Counted from the first letter of the stretch, positions 33,555 to 42,216 are shown. The stretch is DNA of 64,000 bases from CAWBJP01 sp044867425 (GCA_044867425.1 JBIOUX010000091.1:1-64000), one strand, 5' to 3'. The notes: generated from the letters alone by a model not told the origin. Made by a program: numbers and translations.

Positions 33555-34733
33555 GTGACCCCTGATCTGCTCCTCGTCCACTACCACGAGATCGGCCTCA
33601 AGGGCCGCAACCGGCCCCGTTTCGAACGCCAGCTGAAGCACAACCTGGAGCGGGCCCTGGGGGACTCGGCAGGCCGGGTCCGCCTGGTGAGCGGCCGGGT
33701 GGAGGTGCTCGACCCCAAGCCCGACGCCCTGGAGCGGGCCTGCCGGGTGTTCGGCGTCGCCAACGTATCCCCCGTGCGCCTGGCCCCGGCGGACATCGAC
33801 ACCATCGTGGGCCGGTCCGTGGAGGTGGCCGGCGAGGCCGACGCCGCCGCCGGCTTCGCGACCTTCGAGGTGCGCGCCCGCCGGGCCCGCACCCCCTTCG
33901 CCCTCACCTCCCAACAGGTGAACGAGATGGTGGGCGACGCCATCCGGCTCCAGCTGGCCAAGCGGGTCGACCTGTCGCACCCCGACGTCTCGGTCCGCAT
34001 CGAGATCGTCCACGACCGGGCCTACATCTCGGCCCAGAAGTGGCCGGGGCCCGGCGGGCTGCCGGTGGGCACGGCGGGGACGGTGGTCGCCCTCCTCTCC
34101 GCCGGCATCGACTCGCCGGTGGCGGCCTGGCGGATGATGCGCCGGGGGGCCGACCCGATCGCCGTCCACTTCCACGGCCAGCCCTTCACCGACCGTTCCT
34201 CGGAGCGCAAGGTGGAGGCCCTGGTCGACGTGCTGCGCAGCTGGGGCTACCGCCGGCCCTGGTGGTCGGTGCCCATGGGAGAGGCCCAGCGGGAGATCAC
34301 CCTGTCAGCTCCTTCGCCGCTGCGGGTCCTGCTCTACCGGCGGCTCATGCTGCGGGTGGCCGAGACCATCGGGGCCGAGCACGGCGCCCTGGGGGTGGTG
34401 ACCGGCGAGAGCCTGGGCCAGGTCGCCTCCCAGACGCTCGAGAACATGGCGGCGGTGGGAGTGGTGGCCACCCTGCCCCTGCTGCGGCCCCTGGTGGGGA
34501 CGGACAAGGTGGAGATCATCGACGAGGCCCGGCGCATCGGCACCTATGACGTGTCGGCCGAGGCCCACCAGGACTGCTGCACGCTCTTCGAGCCCCGGGA
34601 GCCGGCCACCCACGCCAGCTCGGCCGACCTGGACGCCGCCGAGGCGGGCTACGACCTCGCCGCCCTGGTGGCGGACTGCGTGGCCCGCGCCCAGCGCCGG
34701 GTCCGGCCCGACGCCCAGGAAGAGGCCAGCTAG
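33555..34733 (+). CDS. thiI: tRNA 4-thiouridylation/thiamine sulfurtransferase ThiI, 392 aa
   Basis: ThiI adenylates U8 of tRNA and inserts sulfur. The N-terminal segment LLVHYHEIGLKGRNRPRFER is the family start, a THUMP domain runs to about residue 165 (FALTSQQVNEMVGDAIRLQL), and the PP-loop is VVALLSAGIDSPVAAWRMM near residue 180. The Cys pair region HQDCCTLFEPREPATH near residue 340 is present. There is no C-terminal rhodanese domain, as in B. subtilis-type ThiI, so a cysteine desulfurase would deliver sulfur directly. The GTG at 33555 matches the normal N-terminus; an ATG 13 codons upstream would add an unrelated tail. Confidence 0.92.
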   Translation: MTPDLLLVHYHEIGLKGRNRPRFERQLKHNLERALGDSAGRVRLVSGRVEVLDPKPDALERACRVFGVANVSPVRLAPADIDTIVGRSVEVAGEADAAAGFATFEVRARRARTPFALTSQQVNEMVGDAIRLQLAKRVDLSHPDVSVRIEIVHDRAYISAQKWPGPGGLPVGTAGTVVALLSAGIDSPVAAWRMMRRGADPIAVHFHGQPFTDRSSERKVEALVDVLRSWGYRRPWWSVPMGEAQREITLSAPSPLRVLLYRRLMLRVAETIGAEHGALGVVTGESLGQVASQTLENMAAVGVVATLPLLRPLVGTDKVEIIDEARRIGTYDVSAEAHQDCCTLFEPREPATHASSADLDAAEAGYDLAALVADCVARAQRRVRPDAQEEAS

Positions 34734-34736
34734 GGT
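34731..34736 (+). promoter_or_regulatory. Possible -10 element overlapping the thiI stop codon
   Basis: TAGGGT begins with the thiI stop TAG and lies eight bases before the ATG of the PHP-domain gene, which has no Shine-Dalgarno sequence. It may give a separate leaderless transcript. Confidence 0.35.
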
Positions 34737-34744
34737 CGCCGGCG

Positions 34745-35629
34745 ATGTTCGACTACCACCTGCACCTGCTGCGCCACGGCGAGGATGGCCCCTACACGGC
34801 CGGCGCGGTGGTCGCCTACGCCGAGGCCGCCGCCGCCCGGGGCGTCTCCGAGATCTGCCTCACCGAGCACCTCTTCCGCTTCCGGGCGGCCGACCGGCTC
34901 CTCGGCGGCTGGTGGGACGCCGACCCCGACGGAGTGCTGCGGGACCAGACCGCCGCCTACTGGGCGGCCCACGCCACCGGCGACCTCGACGCCTATGTCG
35001 CCGCCGTCCTCGAGGCGGCCGCCACCCCCGAAAGCGACCGGCCCCGGGCCCGCATCCTCCTGGGGCTCGAGGTCGACTACTACCCGGGGCGCATGGCCGA
35101 CGTCGCCACCCTGCTGGCCGGCTACCCCTTCGATCTCCTCCTGGGATCGGTGCACTGGCTGGGGTCCTGGGGCTTCGACCAGATCGGCGAGCCGGCGGTG
35201 GACCACCAGTGGGCCGCCCGGGAGGCGGAAGCCGTCTGGGACGCCTATACCGGCGCCATCGAGGAGCTGGCCGCCACCCGCACCACCGACGTGCTGGCCC
35301 ACCCCGACCTGGCCAAGGTCAGCGGCGTCCGGCCCACCGGCGACCCGTCCCCGTGGTGGGACCGCCTGGCCAAGGCGGCGGCCGACAACGACCTGGCCGC
35401 CGAGCTCAACAGCGCCGGCTGGCGCAAGCCGGCGGGGGAGGCCTACCCCGCCCCCGGGCTGCTGGCCCGGTTCCAAGCCGCCGGGGTGCCCGTCACCACC
35501 GCCTCCGACGCCCACGAGCTGGCCCTGGTGGCCGACGGCACCGAGCGCCTCCGCTCACTCCTCGACGCCGCCGGCTACGCCGAGCTGGCCGCCTTCGACG
35601 AGCGCCGCCGCACACCGCGCACCATCTAA
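34745..35629 (+). CDS. PHP-domain phosphatase (histidinol-phosphatase-like), 294 aa
   Basis: The metal-binding motifs of the PHP fold appear in order: DYHLHLLRHG at the N-terminus, CLTEHLFRF near residue 40, LGLEVDYYPGR near residue 110, LGSVHWLGSW near residue 135, DVLAHPDLAK near residue 185 and TTASDAHELALV near residue 255. These supply the His, Asp and Glu ligands of a trinuclear metal site. Histidinol-phosphatase (HisK type) is the commonest role for a protein of this size and layout, but no other his gene is nearby, so another phosphoester substrate is possible. Its start follows thiI by 11 bases. Confidence 0.85.
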   Translation: MFDYHLHLLRHGEDGPYTAGAVVAYAEAAAARGVSEICLTEHLFRFRAADRLLGGWWDADPDGVLRDQTAAYWAAHATGDLDAYVAAVLEAAATPESDRPRARILLGLEVDYYPGRMADVATLLAGYPFDLLLGSVHWLGSWGFDQIGEPAVDHQWAAREAEAVWDAYTGAIEELAATRTTDVLAHPDLAKVSGVRPTGDPSPWWDRLAKAAADNDLAAELNSAGWRKPAGEAYPAPGLLARFQAAGVPVTTASDAHELALVADGTERLRSLLDAAGYAELAAFDERRRTPRTI

Positions 35630-35694
35630 CCTTTGTCAGTAGTGGTCGAAGATCACAGATTCCGTCACAGCAGGTACTGAGCCACCGAGGACCC

Positions 35695-37173
35695 ATGGCC
35701 TCCCTCTACGAGCTGGCCCGTTCCCACACCCGACTGGCGGGCGACGACCTGGCTCATCTGCAGCGGCTGACCGCCTCCTGGGGGATGCTGGCCGACCTGT
35801 GCTTCGCCGACCTCCTCCTGCTCGCCCCCATGGCCGGCGAGGAGGGCCACCGGTTCGTGATCCTGGCCCAGGTGCGGCCCACCACCGACCAGACGCTGTA
35901 CCGCGACGACATGGTGGGCACCGTCATCGACGAGGTGGAACGGCCCCTCATCGCCCGGGTGTGGCGCCTGGGGGAGATCGGCGTGGGCGACGCTCCCGTC
36001 CTCGGCCAGAGCAGCGAACGGGCCAACGTGCAGGCCATCCCCATCCGCCACCGGGGCCATGTTGTCGCTCTCCTCACCCGCGAGGCGGCCACCACCACCG
36101 GGCGGCGCCCCGGGGAGCTGGAACGGGTCTACTTCGACATCTTCGACCGCTTCGCCCGGATGATCCATCAGGGCACGTTCCCCTTCAGGGGCGACTCGGC
36201 CGTTCCCGAGGACGCCCCCCGGGTCGGCGACGGCGTGCTGTTCCTCGATGCCGAGGCCACCGTCGGCTACGCCAGCCCCAACGCCGTGTCCTCGTTGCAC
36301 CGGATGGGGGTCCACGCCAACACCCAGGGCCAGCGACTCTCCGAGATCGGCTTGGACGACGAGGCGGTGCGCACCGCTTTCTCCGCCCGGGCGCCGGTCA
36401 CCGAGGAGCTGGAGTGGGGCGAAACGTCCATCCTGGTGCGGGTCATCCCCCTCCTCGAGGAGGGGGTCCCCGCCGCCGCCCTCATGCTCCTGCGGGACGT
36501 CTCCGAGCTGCGGCGCCGGGACCGGCTGCTGCTGTCCAAGGACGCCACCATCCGCGAGATCCACCACCGCGTGAAGAACAACCTGCAGACGATCGCCTCC
36601 CTGCTCCGCCTCCAGGGGCGGCGCCTGGCCTCGCCGGAGGCCAAGCAGGCCATCGACGAGTCGGTGCGGCGCATCCGCTCCATCGCCCTGGTGCACGAGA
36701 CCCTGGCCTACGAGGCGGGCAACACCGTGCCCTTCGGAGACGTGATCCGGCCCCTGGTGCGGGTGGTGGAGGACGGGCTCGTGGCTCCGGAGCGCCGGGT
36801 GCGCTTCCACGTCGAGGGCGACCCCGGCGATCTGCCCGCCGAGGTGGCCACCCCGCTGGCCGTCGTCCTCACCGAGCTGCTCCAGAACGCGGTGGAGCAC
36901 GGCTTCCCCGAAGGCGCCGGCCGGGACGGCAAGGAAGGCTCGGTGACGGTCCGGGTGACCCGGGAGGGCGCCGAAGCGGTGATCGACGTGAAAGACAATG
37001 GTGTCGGCTTGCCCGTCGGCTTCTCGCCCGAGAGCGCCAGCGGCCTCGGACTGTCCATCGTGCGAACCCTCGTCCAGACCGAGCTCAACGGGTCCATCAC
37101 CATGAAGAGCGACAACGGCACGTGGGTGCACCTGCGGGTGCCGGTGGCGGCCGCCCCCCGGGTCGATCGGTAG
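35695..37173 (+). CDS. PdtaS-like cytosolic histidine kinase, 492 aa
   Basis: The architecture matches PdtaS (Rv3220c): an N-terminal GAF-like domain (residues 1-155), a PAS domain (DGVLFLDAEATVGYASPNAV, near residue 180), the HisKA_2 dimerisation helix with the phosphoacceptor His in EIHHRVKNNLQTIASLLRLQ (near residue 290), and a HATPase domain (ELLQNAVEHG, DVKDNGVGLP, SGLGLSIVRTL). There is no membrane helix, so it senses something in the cytosol. In mycobacteria its partner is PdtaR, an ANTAR RNA-binding regulator; no such gene is in the window. CGAGG precedes the ATG. Confidence 0.9.
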   Translation: MASLYELARSHTRLAGDDLAHLQRLTASWGMLADLCFADLLLLAPMAGEEGHRFVILAQVRPTTDQTLYRDDMVGTVIDEVERPLIARVWRLGEIGVGDAPVLGQSSERANVQAIPIRHRGHVVALLTREAATTTGRRPGELERVYFDIFDRFARMIHQGTFPFRGDSAVPEDAPRVGDGVLFLDAEATVGYASPNAVSSLHRMGVHANTQGQRLSEIGLDDEAVRTAFSARAPVTEELEWGETSILVRVIPLLEEGVPAAALMLLRDVSELRRRDRLLLSKDATIREIHHRVKNNLQTIASLLRLQGRRLASPEAKQAIDESVRRIRSIALVHETLAYEAGNTVPFGDVIRPLVRVVEDGLVAPERRVRFHVEGDPGDLPAEVATPLAVVLTELLQNAVEHGFPEGAGRDGKEGSVTVRVTREGAEAVIDVKDNGVGLPVGFSPESASGLGLSIVRTLVQTELNGSITMKSDNGTWVHLRVPVAAAPRVDR

Positions 37174-37196
37174 CTCCCGCCACCCGACCCTTCATC

Positions 37197-37222
37197 CACC
37201 ATTTACCAGTTGGTAACGGGTG
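37197..37222. promoter_or_regulatory. 26-bp dyad just upstream of a leaderless promoter
   Basis: CACC-NN-TTACCA-GT-TGGTAA-NN-GGTG is symmetrical over 26 bases, with a perfect core at 37203-37216. It covers the -35 zone of the -10 hexamer TAAGTT (37228-37233), which itself lies six bases before the GTG at 37240. It is a good operator candidate. It is also 24 bases past the kinase stop and might work as a weak terminator. Confidence 0.5.
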
Positions 37223-37239
37223 ATGTGTAAGTTGCCCCT

Positions 37240-38118
37240 GTGCGCAGCGTTCGCCGGAGATGCCGTACGGTCGCGGGTGCCGCGGCCGTCGCCCTCGCCT
37301 CGGCCTTCCTGGTCCCCGCCGAAGCCGGGGCGGCGCGTAGCTGCGGATCTCCCGCCCGATCGGAGCAGTACTCCCGCCTCCCTCCGGGGCATGGCGAGAT
37401 CTCGGGGTTCGTCGCCTCCTGGCGCCACCCCGGCGTGGGTTGGATGATCCGCGACTCGGGCCATCCCGCCAGCCTCTACTCCCTGCGCTTCGGGGGCCGG
37501 GGCGGTCCCCGGGCCCGGGAGGTGAAGGTGGTGGGGGCCGAGAACACCGACTGGGAGGACATGTCGTACTCGAGGGGACCCGACGGTCGGGGCCGGCTGT
37601 GGATCGTGGAGAGCACCCAGTCCCACCGCGACCCGTTCATCTACGAGGTGCGTGAGCCGGACCCGGACAAAGGGCGGACGGCGTCGCTGGTGCGGCGCTA
37701 CCGGTTCCGCTATCCCGACCGGCGCTTCGAGAACACCGAGGCCAGCTTCTTCTACCACGGGGACCTGATCCTGGTGACCAAGACGTCGCCGGCCCGCCTG
37801 TACCGCTTCGGGGGCCTGTCCGACAAGTGGGTCAACCGGCCCCGGTTCATCGGCGAGCTGTGGGGTGCCGACCGGGTGAGCGTGGCCCGGGCCTCCCCCG
37901 ACCACTCCACCCTGGTGACCTCCGACCACGACACCATCACCGTGTTCAGGAGCCAGGCGGACAGTCCGCTCGGCGCTTTCACCTACGAGCCGCCGTCCCG
38001 GCGCAGGATGGTCGCCGCCGGTGACAACATCGAAGCCGGCGACTACTTCCCCACCGGCTCCTGCGACGTCCTCATGCTCTCCGAGCGCCGCAACATCTAC
38101 CGGCTCTCGGGACGCTGA
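37240..38118 (+). CDS. Secreted protein, probable beta-propeller, 292 aa
   Basis: The N-terminus VRSVRRRCRTVAGAAAVALA followed by SAFLVPAEAGAA is a Sec signal peptide, cut near residue 31. The mature part has segments VVGAENTDWEDMSYS, RGRLWIVEST, NTEASFFYHGDLILVTKTSP and RLYRFGGLSD. These resemble the blades of secreted propeller proteins that carry an NxDWED motif, though I cannot name a family with certainty. No catalytic residues are evident. Transcription is probably leaderless, behind a dyad that may be an operator. It ends about 120 bases before the converging lipid kinase gene. Confidence 0.75.
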   Translation: MRSVRRRCRTVAGAAAVALASAFLVPAEAGAARSCGSPARSEQYSRLPPGHGEISGFVASWRHPGVGWMIRDSGHPASLYSLRFGGRGGPRAREVKVVGAENTDWEDMSYSRGPDGRGRLWIVESTQSHRDPFIYEVREPDPDKGRTASLVRRYRFRYPDRRFENTEASFFYHGDLILVTKTSPARLYRFGGLSDKWVNRPRFIGELWGADRVSVARASPDHSTLVTSDHDTITVFRSQADSPLGAFTYEPPSRRRMVAAGDNIEAGDYFPTGSCDVLMLSERRNIYRLSGR

Positions 38119-38195
38119 GTCCCGGGTAGGGGCGTAGCGGGGCAGTTGGGCAAGCAAAGACGCAGTGAAGGAGGCCCGGGGGCTGGTGGGTGTCG

Positions 38196-38221
38196 CCCCC
38201 ACCCCACCCCACCCCACCCCC
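38196..38221 (-). repeat. Tandem CCCCA tract with G-quadruplex potential
   Basis: Five C-runs of four or five bases are separated by single A residues. The minus strand therefore has five G-runs with single-T loops, a textbook G-quadruplex pattern. It lies between the stops of two converging genes and would be in the 3' untranslated RNA of neither strand's coding sequence. On the plus strand the preceding GGTGGG can pair with CCCACC in the tract, so it could also act as a bidirectional terminator. Confidence 0.6.
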
Positions 38222-38236
38222 GTTCCCTTCATTGCT

Positions 38237-39163
38237 TCACGGCACCACCAGGGTGAGCGAGTCGGGCTCGTAGGTGAAGTCGAGGCGTTCCGCCTCGCCC
38301 AGGTGGTCGCCGTCGACCTGGTAGGGGAAGGGCTCGGGTCCGATCACGCTGAAGCGCTCCAGGCCCGAGCGGGCCACGATCCGGGGGTTGCGCCGCACCC
38401 CCACCCCGGACGTGGACGTCACCGCCGAGACCACCGCCCCCATGACGGGGGTGAAGCGCAGGGTACGGAAGGCGGTGAGGGACAGGGCGGTGTCCAGGTT
38501 GGCCTCGGGGGCGACCACCACGGGCCGGGGCCCCAGGAACGTGTAGGGGCTCGTCTTGGACACGATGGCGAAGTAGCAGCCGGGGATGGCCTCGGCCTCG
38601 TCGCCGGGGATCTCGACCGAGAACCGGGGCCGGCTGTGGTCGTAGTGACGGAACCAGGTGAGGAAGGCGCTGGCCACGAACAGGGGGTGGCCGGCGTAGC
38701 GCTTGAGCTCACTGCGCTTCTCCACCTGAGCCACCACGGCGGCGTCGAAACCGAGGCCGGCGTGGAACAGGAACCGGCGCCCGTTGACGGCGCCCAGGCC
38801 GATGGAGCGGTAGCTCTTCCGGTGCAGGGAGGAGAGCAGCTGGCCGGTGGCCTCCATGGGGTCCTTGGACACGCCGATGGTGCGGGCGAACACGTTGGTC
38901 GATCCGCCGGGCAGGGGGGCGAGGGCGGTGGCGGAACCGGCCAGGCCGTTGGCGGCTTCATTCAGGGTGCCGTCGCCCCCCAGGACCACCACCACGTCGG
39001 TGCCGTCGTGGGCCGCGCCCCGGGCCAGGCGTTCGGCGTGACCCCGCCGGCTGGTCTCGGCCAGCGTGACCTCGAAGTCGGCGGCCAGGGCCTTGTGGAT
39101 CACCACCCGGGCCCGGGCCGTGACCGACGACGCCGTGGCGTTGACAATGAAGAGCGCCCGCAC
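38237..39163 (-). CDS. Diacylglycerol/sphingosine kinase-like lipid kinase, 308 aa
   Basis: A DagK/LCB5/YegS-family protein. The nucleotide-binding motif VVVVLGGDGTLNEAANGL lies near residue 65, and LAPLPGGSTNVFART near residue 88 supplies the second glycine-rich loop. The C-terminal beta-sandwich carries FLFHAGLGFDAAVVAQVE and YQVDGDHLGEAE. Substrates for actinobacterial members include diacylglycerol and phosphatidylinositol precursors. No membrane helix is present; association with the membrane is expected through the lipid. The GTG start has a TAGTTT hexamer nine bases ahead, consistent with a very short leader. Confidence 0.88.
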   Translation of the reverse strand: MRALFIVNATASSVTARARVVIHKALAADFEVTLAETSRRGHAERLARGAAHDGTDVVVVLGGDGTLNEAANGLAGSATALAPLPGGSTNVFARTIGVSKDPMEATGQLLSSLHRKSYRSIGLGAVNGRRFLFHAGLGFDAAVVAQVEKRSELKRYAGHPLFVASAFLTWFRHYDHSRPRFSVEIPGDEAEAIPGCYFAIVSKTSPYTFLGPRPVVVAPEANLDTALSLTAFRTLRFTPVMGAVVSAVTSTSGVGVRRNPRIVARSGLERFSVIGPEPFPYQVDGDHLGEAERLDFTYEPDSLTLVVP

Positions 39164-39207
39164 CGCTGCGGAAAACTAGGCCAGGCGGCGCCGCACTGCT
39201 GGGATGG

Positions 39208-40482
39208 CTAGGCGAGGCGGCGGAGCCAGGTGCCGTCGTGGGGGCGGCCGGACGGTCCGAGCCACAGCACGAGCTCGTCGCCGGTGTAGATCGGCGCTCC
39301 CCACGCCCCCCGGGGAGCGGGCACCACCCGCCACCGGGGACGGCCCCGCTCCAGCATGGCCACCTGGCCGCAGTGCTGGGCGAACACCACGGTGCCGGCC
39401 GCCACTCCCGCCGGGAGGCAGTCGCGCCGTTCCAGAGGCAGCCCGGGCAGGTTGCTCCAGTGATCGTGGGCCGGGTCGAGGGCGGCCGCCACCAGGTCCC
39501 AGTCCCAGGCCACCACCCGCTCGCCGTCCCAGGCCAGGGCGATGCCCTGGCTGGACAGCGGCGCCGGGGGCAGCTCACGCCACTGGCCGCTGGCGGGGTC
39601 GAGGGCGGAGCCGACGGCCTGGTCGCCCGGCGTCTTGGGCCGGCGGCTGCGGTCGAGGAGACCGCCGTAGACCACCAGCTCCCGCCCGGTCCACACCCCC
39701 GTGCCCTCGTTGATGGTGACGGGGACCCACCCCAGCATCCGCCAGCTGTCCGAGGCGGGGTCGTAGGCGGCGGCGTCGTTGGCCCCCAGGGTCCGGCCGT
39801 AGCCCCGGGAGCCCATCACCACCAGCTCCCGCCCGGTCCAGGCCGAGGCCAGGGGAACCCGTCCGCTGAGCGGTGACGGAGCCAGGGGACGCCAGCGGTC
39901 GGCGGCCGGATCGTAGGCGGCGCCGTCGTCGAGTGGCCCGCCGCCGTTGATGCCGCCCCACACCAGCACCTCCGACCCGCTCCAGGCCGCCGCCGCCCCG
40001 CTGCGGTTCTCCAGGGGCGAGCGGGCGATGCGGCGCCACACGTCCCGGTGCGGGTCGTACGCCGCGCCCTGTGGTGCCCGCCCGGGCCGCTCGCCACCCC
40101 ACAGCACTATCTCCGAGCCGGTCCACACCGCCACATGGCCGTGACGGCCCGGGAGGGGGCCGGTGGGTTTCCACGTCCAGCCGGCGGGGATGGCGTCGGG
40201 CGGATGGGTGGGCACCGCAGGCCGGGCCGGGCGGCCGATGACCGTCCGCTCCGAACCTTGCGGGCCGGCCAGCGCCCCTCCCACCAGGAAGGCGATCAGG
40301 GCCACGCCGGCGACCAGCCCGAGCCGTCCGACCCGCCGGGAGGGGCGGGCTCTGGCGCCGGACGCCAGCGGCCCGTCCTCCAGGACGAGGAGGGCGCCGG
40401 TCACGTCGGCACCGCAACCCTCACAGCCGGACGCCACCTCGGAGAGGGCGGCTCCGCAGTTCGGACAGCGGACCCAGCGCAC
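39208..40482 (-). CDS. Membrane-anchored kelch-repeat protein with N-terminal zinc ribbon, 424 aa
   Basis: Residues 1-30 hold a zinc ribbon, RCPNCGAAL then GCEGCGADVTG (four Cys as two CxxC pairs). A membrane helix follows near residues 60-80 (LGLVAGVALIAFLVGGAL), and the rest is a kelch-type beta-propeller of about six blades with the repeating pattern WTGSEIVLWGG, YDPHRDVWRRIA. The propeller should be outside the cell and the zinc ribbon inside. No enzyme activity is evident (no galactose oxidase Tyr-Cys site recognised). AATACT lies six bases ahead of the GTG start, so the message is probably leaderless. It is divergent from mscS. Confidence 0.8.
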   Translation of the reverse strand: MRWVRCPNCGAALSEVASGCEGCGADVTGALLVLEDGPLASGARARPSRRVGRLGLVAGVALIAFLVGGALAGPQGSERTVIGRPARPAVPTHPPDAIPAGWTWKPTGPLPGRHGHVAVWTGSEIVLWGGERPGRAPQGAAYDPHRDVWRRIARSPLENRSGAAAAWSGSEVLVWGGINGGGPLDDGAAYDPAADRWRPLAPSPLSGRVPLASAWTGRELVVMGSRGYGRTLGANDAAAYDPASDSWRMLGWVPVTINEGTGVWTGRELVVYGGLLDRSRRPKTPGDQAVGSALDPASGQWRELPPAPLSSQGIALAWDGERVVAWDWDLVAAALDPAHDHWSNLPGLPLERRDCLPAGVAAGTVVFAQHCGQVAMLERGRPRWRVVPAPRGAWGAPIYTGDELVLWLGPSGRPHDGTWLRRLA

Positions 40483-40544
40483 GGCGCCAGTATTCCCGCC
40501 TGGACAACGCCGAGCCAGTCCCCGGTGCCGAGTCCCCCCGCCGT

Positions 40545-40550
40545 TAACCT
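40545..40550 (+). promoter_or_regulatory. -10 element for the mscS-like gene
   Basis: TAACCT lies eight bases before the ATG at 40559. The bases between include GGGAG, which is too close to serve as a full leader with a ribosome site, so a leaderless or near-leaderless start is likely. Confidence 0.45.
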
Positions 40551-40558
40551 TGGGAGCG

Positions 40559-41506
40559 ATGCTCCTGGCTGCGCTCACGGCTCTTCGCCTGGCGGCTCAT
40601 CGCTTGGCGGCCGGGGACCCCAGCCCCAGCCGCACGTCAATGGGCCGCATCGGCGACGCCCTCGAGCGCTTTGCCCGGGACGAGGGTCTGCGCCTCGTCC
40701 TGACCGTGCTGGGCACGGTGGTGGCCGTGCGGCTGGTCCGCATCGTGCTCTACCGGGTCAAGCGTCGGCTGGAGGCGTCGGGGCTGGCGGCGCGGAGCGG
40801 AGCGGACTCGGCTCGCATCCAGGCGCTGTTCGACGTCCTCAACTACCTGGCCGTGGCCGTGGTCGTGGGCGTGGGGGTGTTGGCCGCCCTGTCGGTGCTG
40901 GGTGTGAACACCGGGGCGCTCCTCGCCTCGGCCGGCGTGCTCGGCTTCGCCATCGGTTTCGGCGCCCAGACCATGGTCAAGGATCTCCTCAACGGCCTCT
41001 TCCTGCTGGCCGAAGGGCAGTACACGATCGGCGAGACCATCGAGCTGCCGGGGGTGGCGGGGGTGACGATCGGAGGGGTGGTGGAGCAGGTCACGTTGCG
41101 CACCACGACGCTGCGCAACCCCGCCGGCGACATCCACATCGTGCCCTCCGGCGAGATCCGGGTGGTGACCAACAAGTCGAAGGGGTGGTCCCGCGCCCAG
41201 GTCGACGCCGGCGTGGGGTACGCCACGCCGGTGGAAGAAGCGGTCCGGGTGCTGGAGGACTACTGCGACGTTCTGGCGCGGGACCCCGAGCTCGTCGACA
41301 TCCTCGTCGAGAAGCCGATGGTGCTGGGTGTCGAGGCGTTCATGGACAACCAGTACGTGGTGCGGGTGGTGGCCAAGGTGCCGGCCATCAAGCTCCGGGA
41401 CACCGAACGCCGCATGCGCCGGCTCCTTCGGGTCGCCTTCGAGGAGGCGGGGTTCGAGCCGCCGCCGCCGGGGACAATCACCTCCACTTCCGCCCCCGGC
41501 GCTTGA
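40559..41506 (+). CDS. MscS-family mechanosensitive channel, 315 aa
   Basis: Membrane helices lie near residues 45-65 and 90-140. The pore-lining segment has the Gly/Ala pattern LLASAGVLGFAIGFGAQTMV followed by KDLLNGLFLLAEGQYTIGET, the start of the soluble beta domain, both typical of MscS. The C-terminal alpha/beta cap runs to the end (EEAVRVLEDYCDVLARDPEL). MscS channels release solutes during hypo-osmotic shock. Its TGA overlaps the TTG of the next gene (TTGA), an unexpected coupling of a channel with a DNA repair enzyme. Confidence 0.9.
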   Translation: MLLAALTALRLAAHRLAAGDPSPSRTSMGRIGDALERFARDEGLRLVLTVLGTVVAVRLVRIVLYRVKRRLEASGLAARSGADSARIQALFDVLNYLAVAVVVGVGVLAALSVLGVNTGALLASAGVLGFAIGFGAQTMVKDLLNGLFLLAEGQYTIGETIELPGVAGVTIGGVVEQVTLRTTTLRNPAGDIHIVPSGEIRVVTNKSKGWSRAQVDAGVGYATPVEEAVRVLEDYCDVLARDPELVDILVEKPMVLGVEAFMDNQYVVRVVAKVPAIKLRDTERRMRRLLRVAFEEAGFEPPPPGTITSTSAPGA

Positions 41507-42201
41507 GCCGCCAACGGACGGACGCCGCCAGCGCCCTGGCCGAAGTCACCGCCGAGGTGGTGGAGTGCCGGGCCTGCCCCCGGCTGGTGGCCTGGCGGGA
41601 GGCCGTGGCCGCGCAGCCCCGGGCGGCCTACGCCGGCGAGACCTACTGGGCCCGGCCGGTGCCCGGTTTCGGCGACCCGGCCGCCCGCCTCGTCATCGTC
41701 GGCCTTGCCCCCGCCGCCCACGGCGGGAACCGCACGGGGCGGGTCTTCACCGGCGACCGCTCCGGCGACTGGCTGTACCGGGCCCTGTGGCGGGCCGGCT
41801 TCGCCAACCAGCCCACGTCGGTGTCTGCCGACGACGGCCTGGTGTTGACCGACGCCTGGATCACGGCCGCCGTGCGCTGCGCCCCACCGGACAACAAGCC
41901 CACTCCCGCCGAGCGCGACACCTGCAACCCCTACCTGGTCCGGGAGCTGGCCGCCCTCCGGCCGGCGGTCATCGTCGCCCTCGGAGCCTTCGGCTACGAA
42001 GCCGCCTGGCGGGCGCTGCGGGCCGCCGGCGTGACCCTGCCCTCGCCCCGGCCCCGCTTCGGCCACGCCGTCGAGGTGGCCACCGGCGGCCCGACCATCA
42101 TCTGCTCGTATCACGTGTCCCAGCAGAACACCTTCACCGGCAAGCTCACCGAGCCCATGCTCGACGCCGTTTTCGAGCGAGCCCGGAAGCTGCTCGACTG
42201 A
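41503..42201 (+). CDS. Uracil-DNA glycosylase, type 5-like with Fe-S cluster, 232 aa
   Basis: A family 4/5-type uracil-DNA glycosylase. The Fe-S cysteines are in ECRACPRLVAW (near residue 20) and RCAPPDNKPTPAERDTC (near residue 125). Motif A reads IVGLAPAAHGGNRTGRVFTG (residues 66-85), which lacks the Asp/Asn typical of family 4 and fits the type 5 (UdgB) group. The C-terminal motif SYHVSQQNTFTGKLT is also characteristic. It excises uracil and other deaminated bases from DNA. The TTG start overlaps the mscS stop by four bases and no alternative near start was found. Confidence 0.88.
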   Translation: MSRQRTDAASALAEVTAEVVECRACPRLVAWREAVAAQPRAAYAGETYWARPVPGFGDPAARLVIVGLAPAAHGGNRTGRVFTGDRSGDWLYRALWRAGFANQPTSVSADDGLVLTDAWITAAVRCAPPDNKPTPAERDTCNPYLVRELAALRPAVIVALGAFGYEAAWRALRAAGVTLPSPRPRFGHAVEVATGGPTIICSYHVSQQNTFTGKLTEPMLDAVFERARKLLD

Positions 42202-42216
42202 CGGCGGCTCGACGGG

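Noticed and set aside
38196..38221. Tandem C-rich units considered as a CRISPR or telomere-like array
   Set aside because: Units are only five bases with no spacers. It is a simple-sequence tract.
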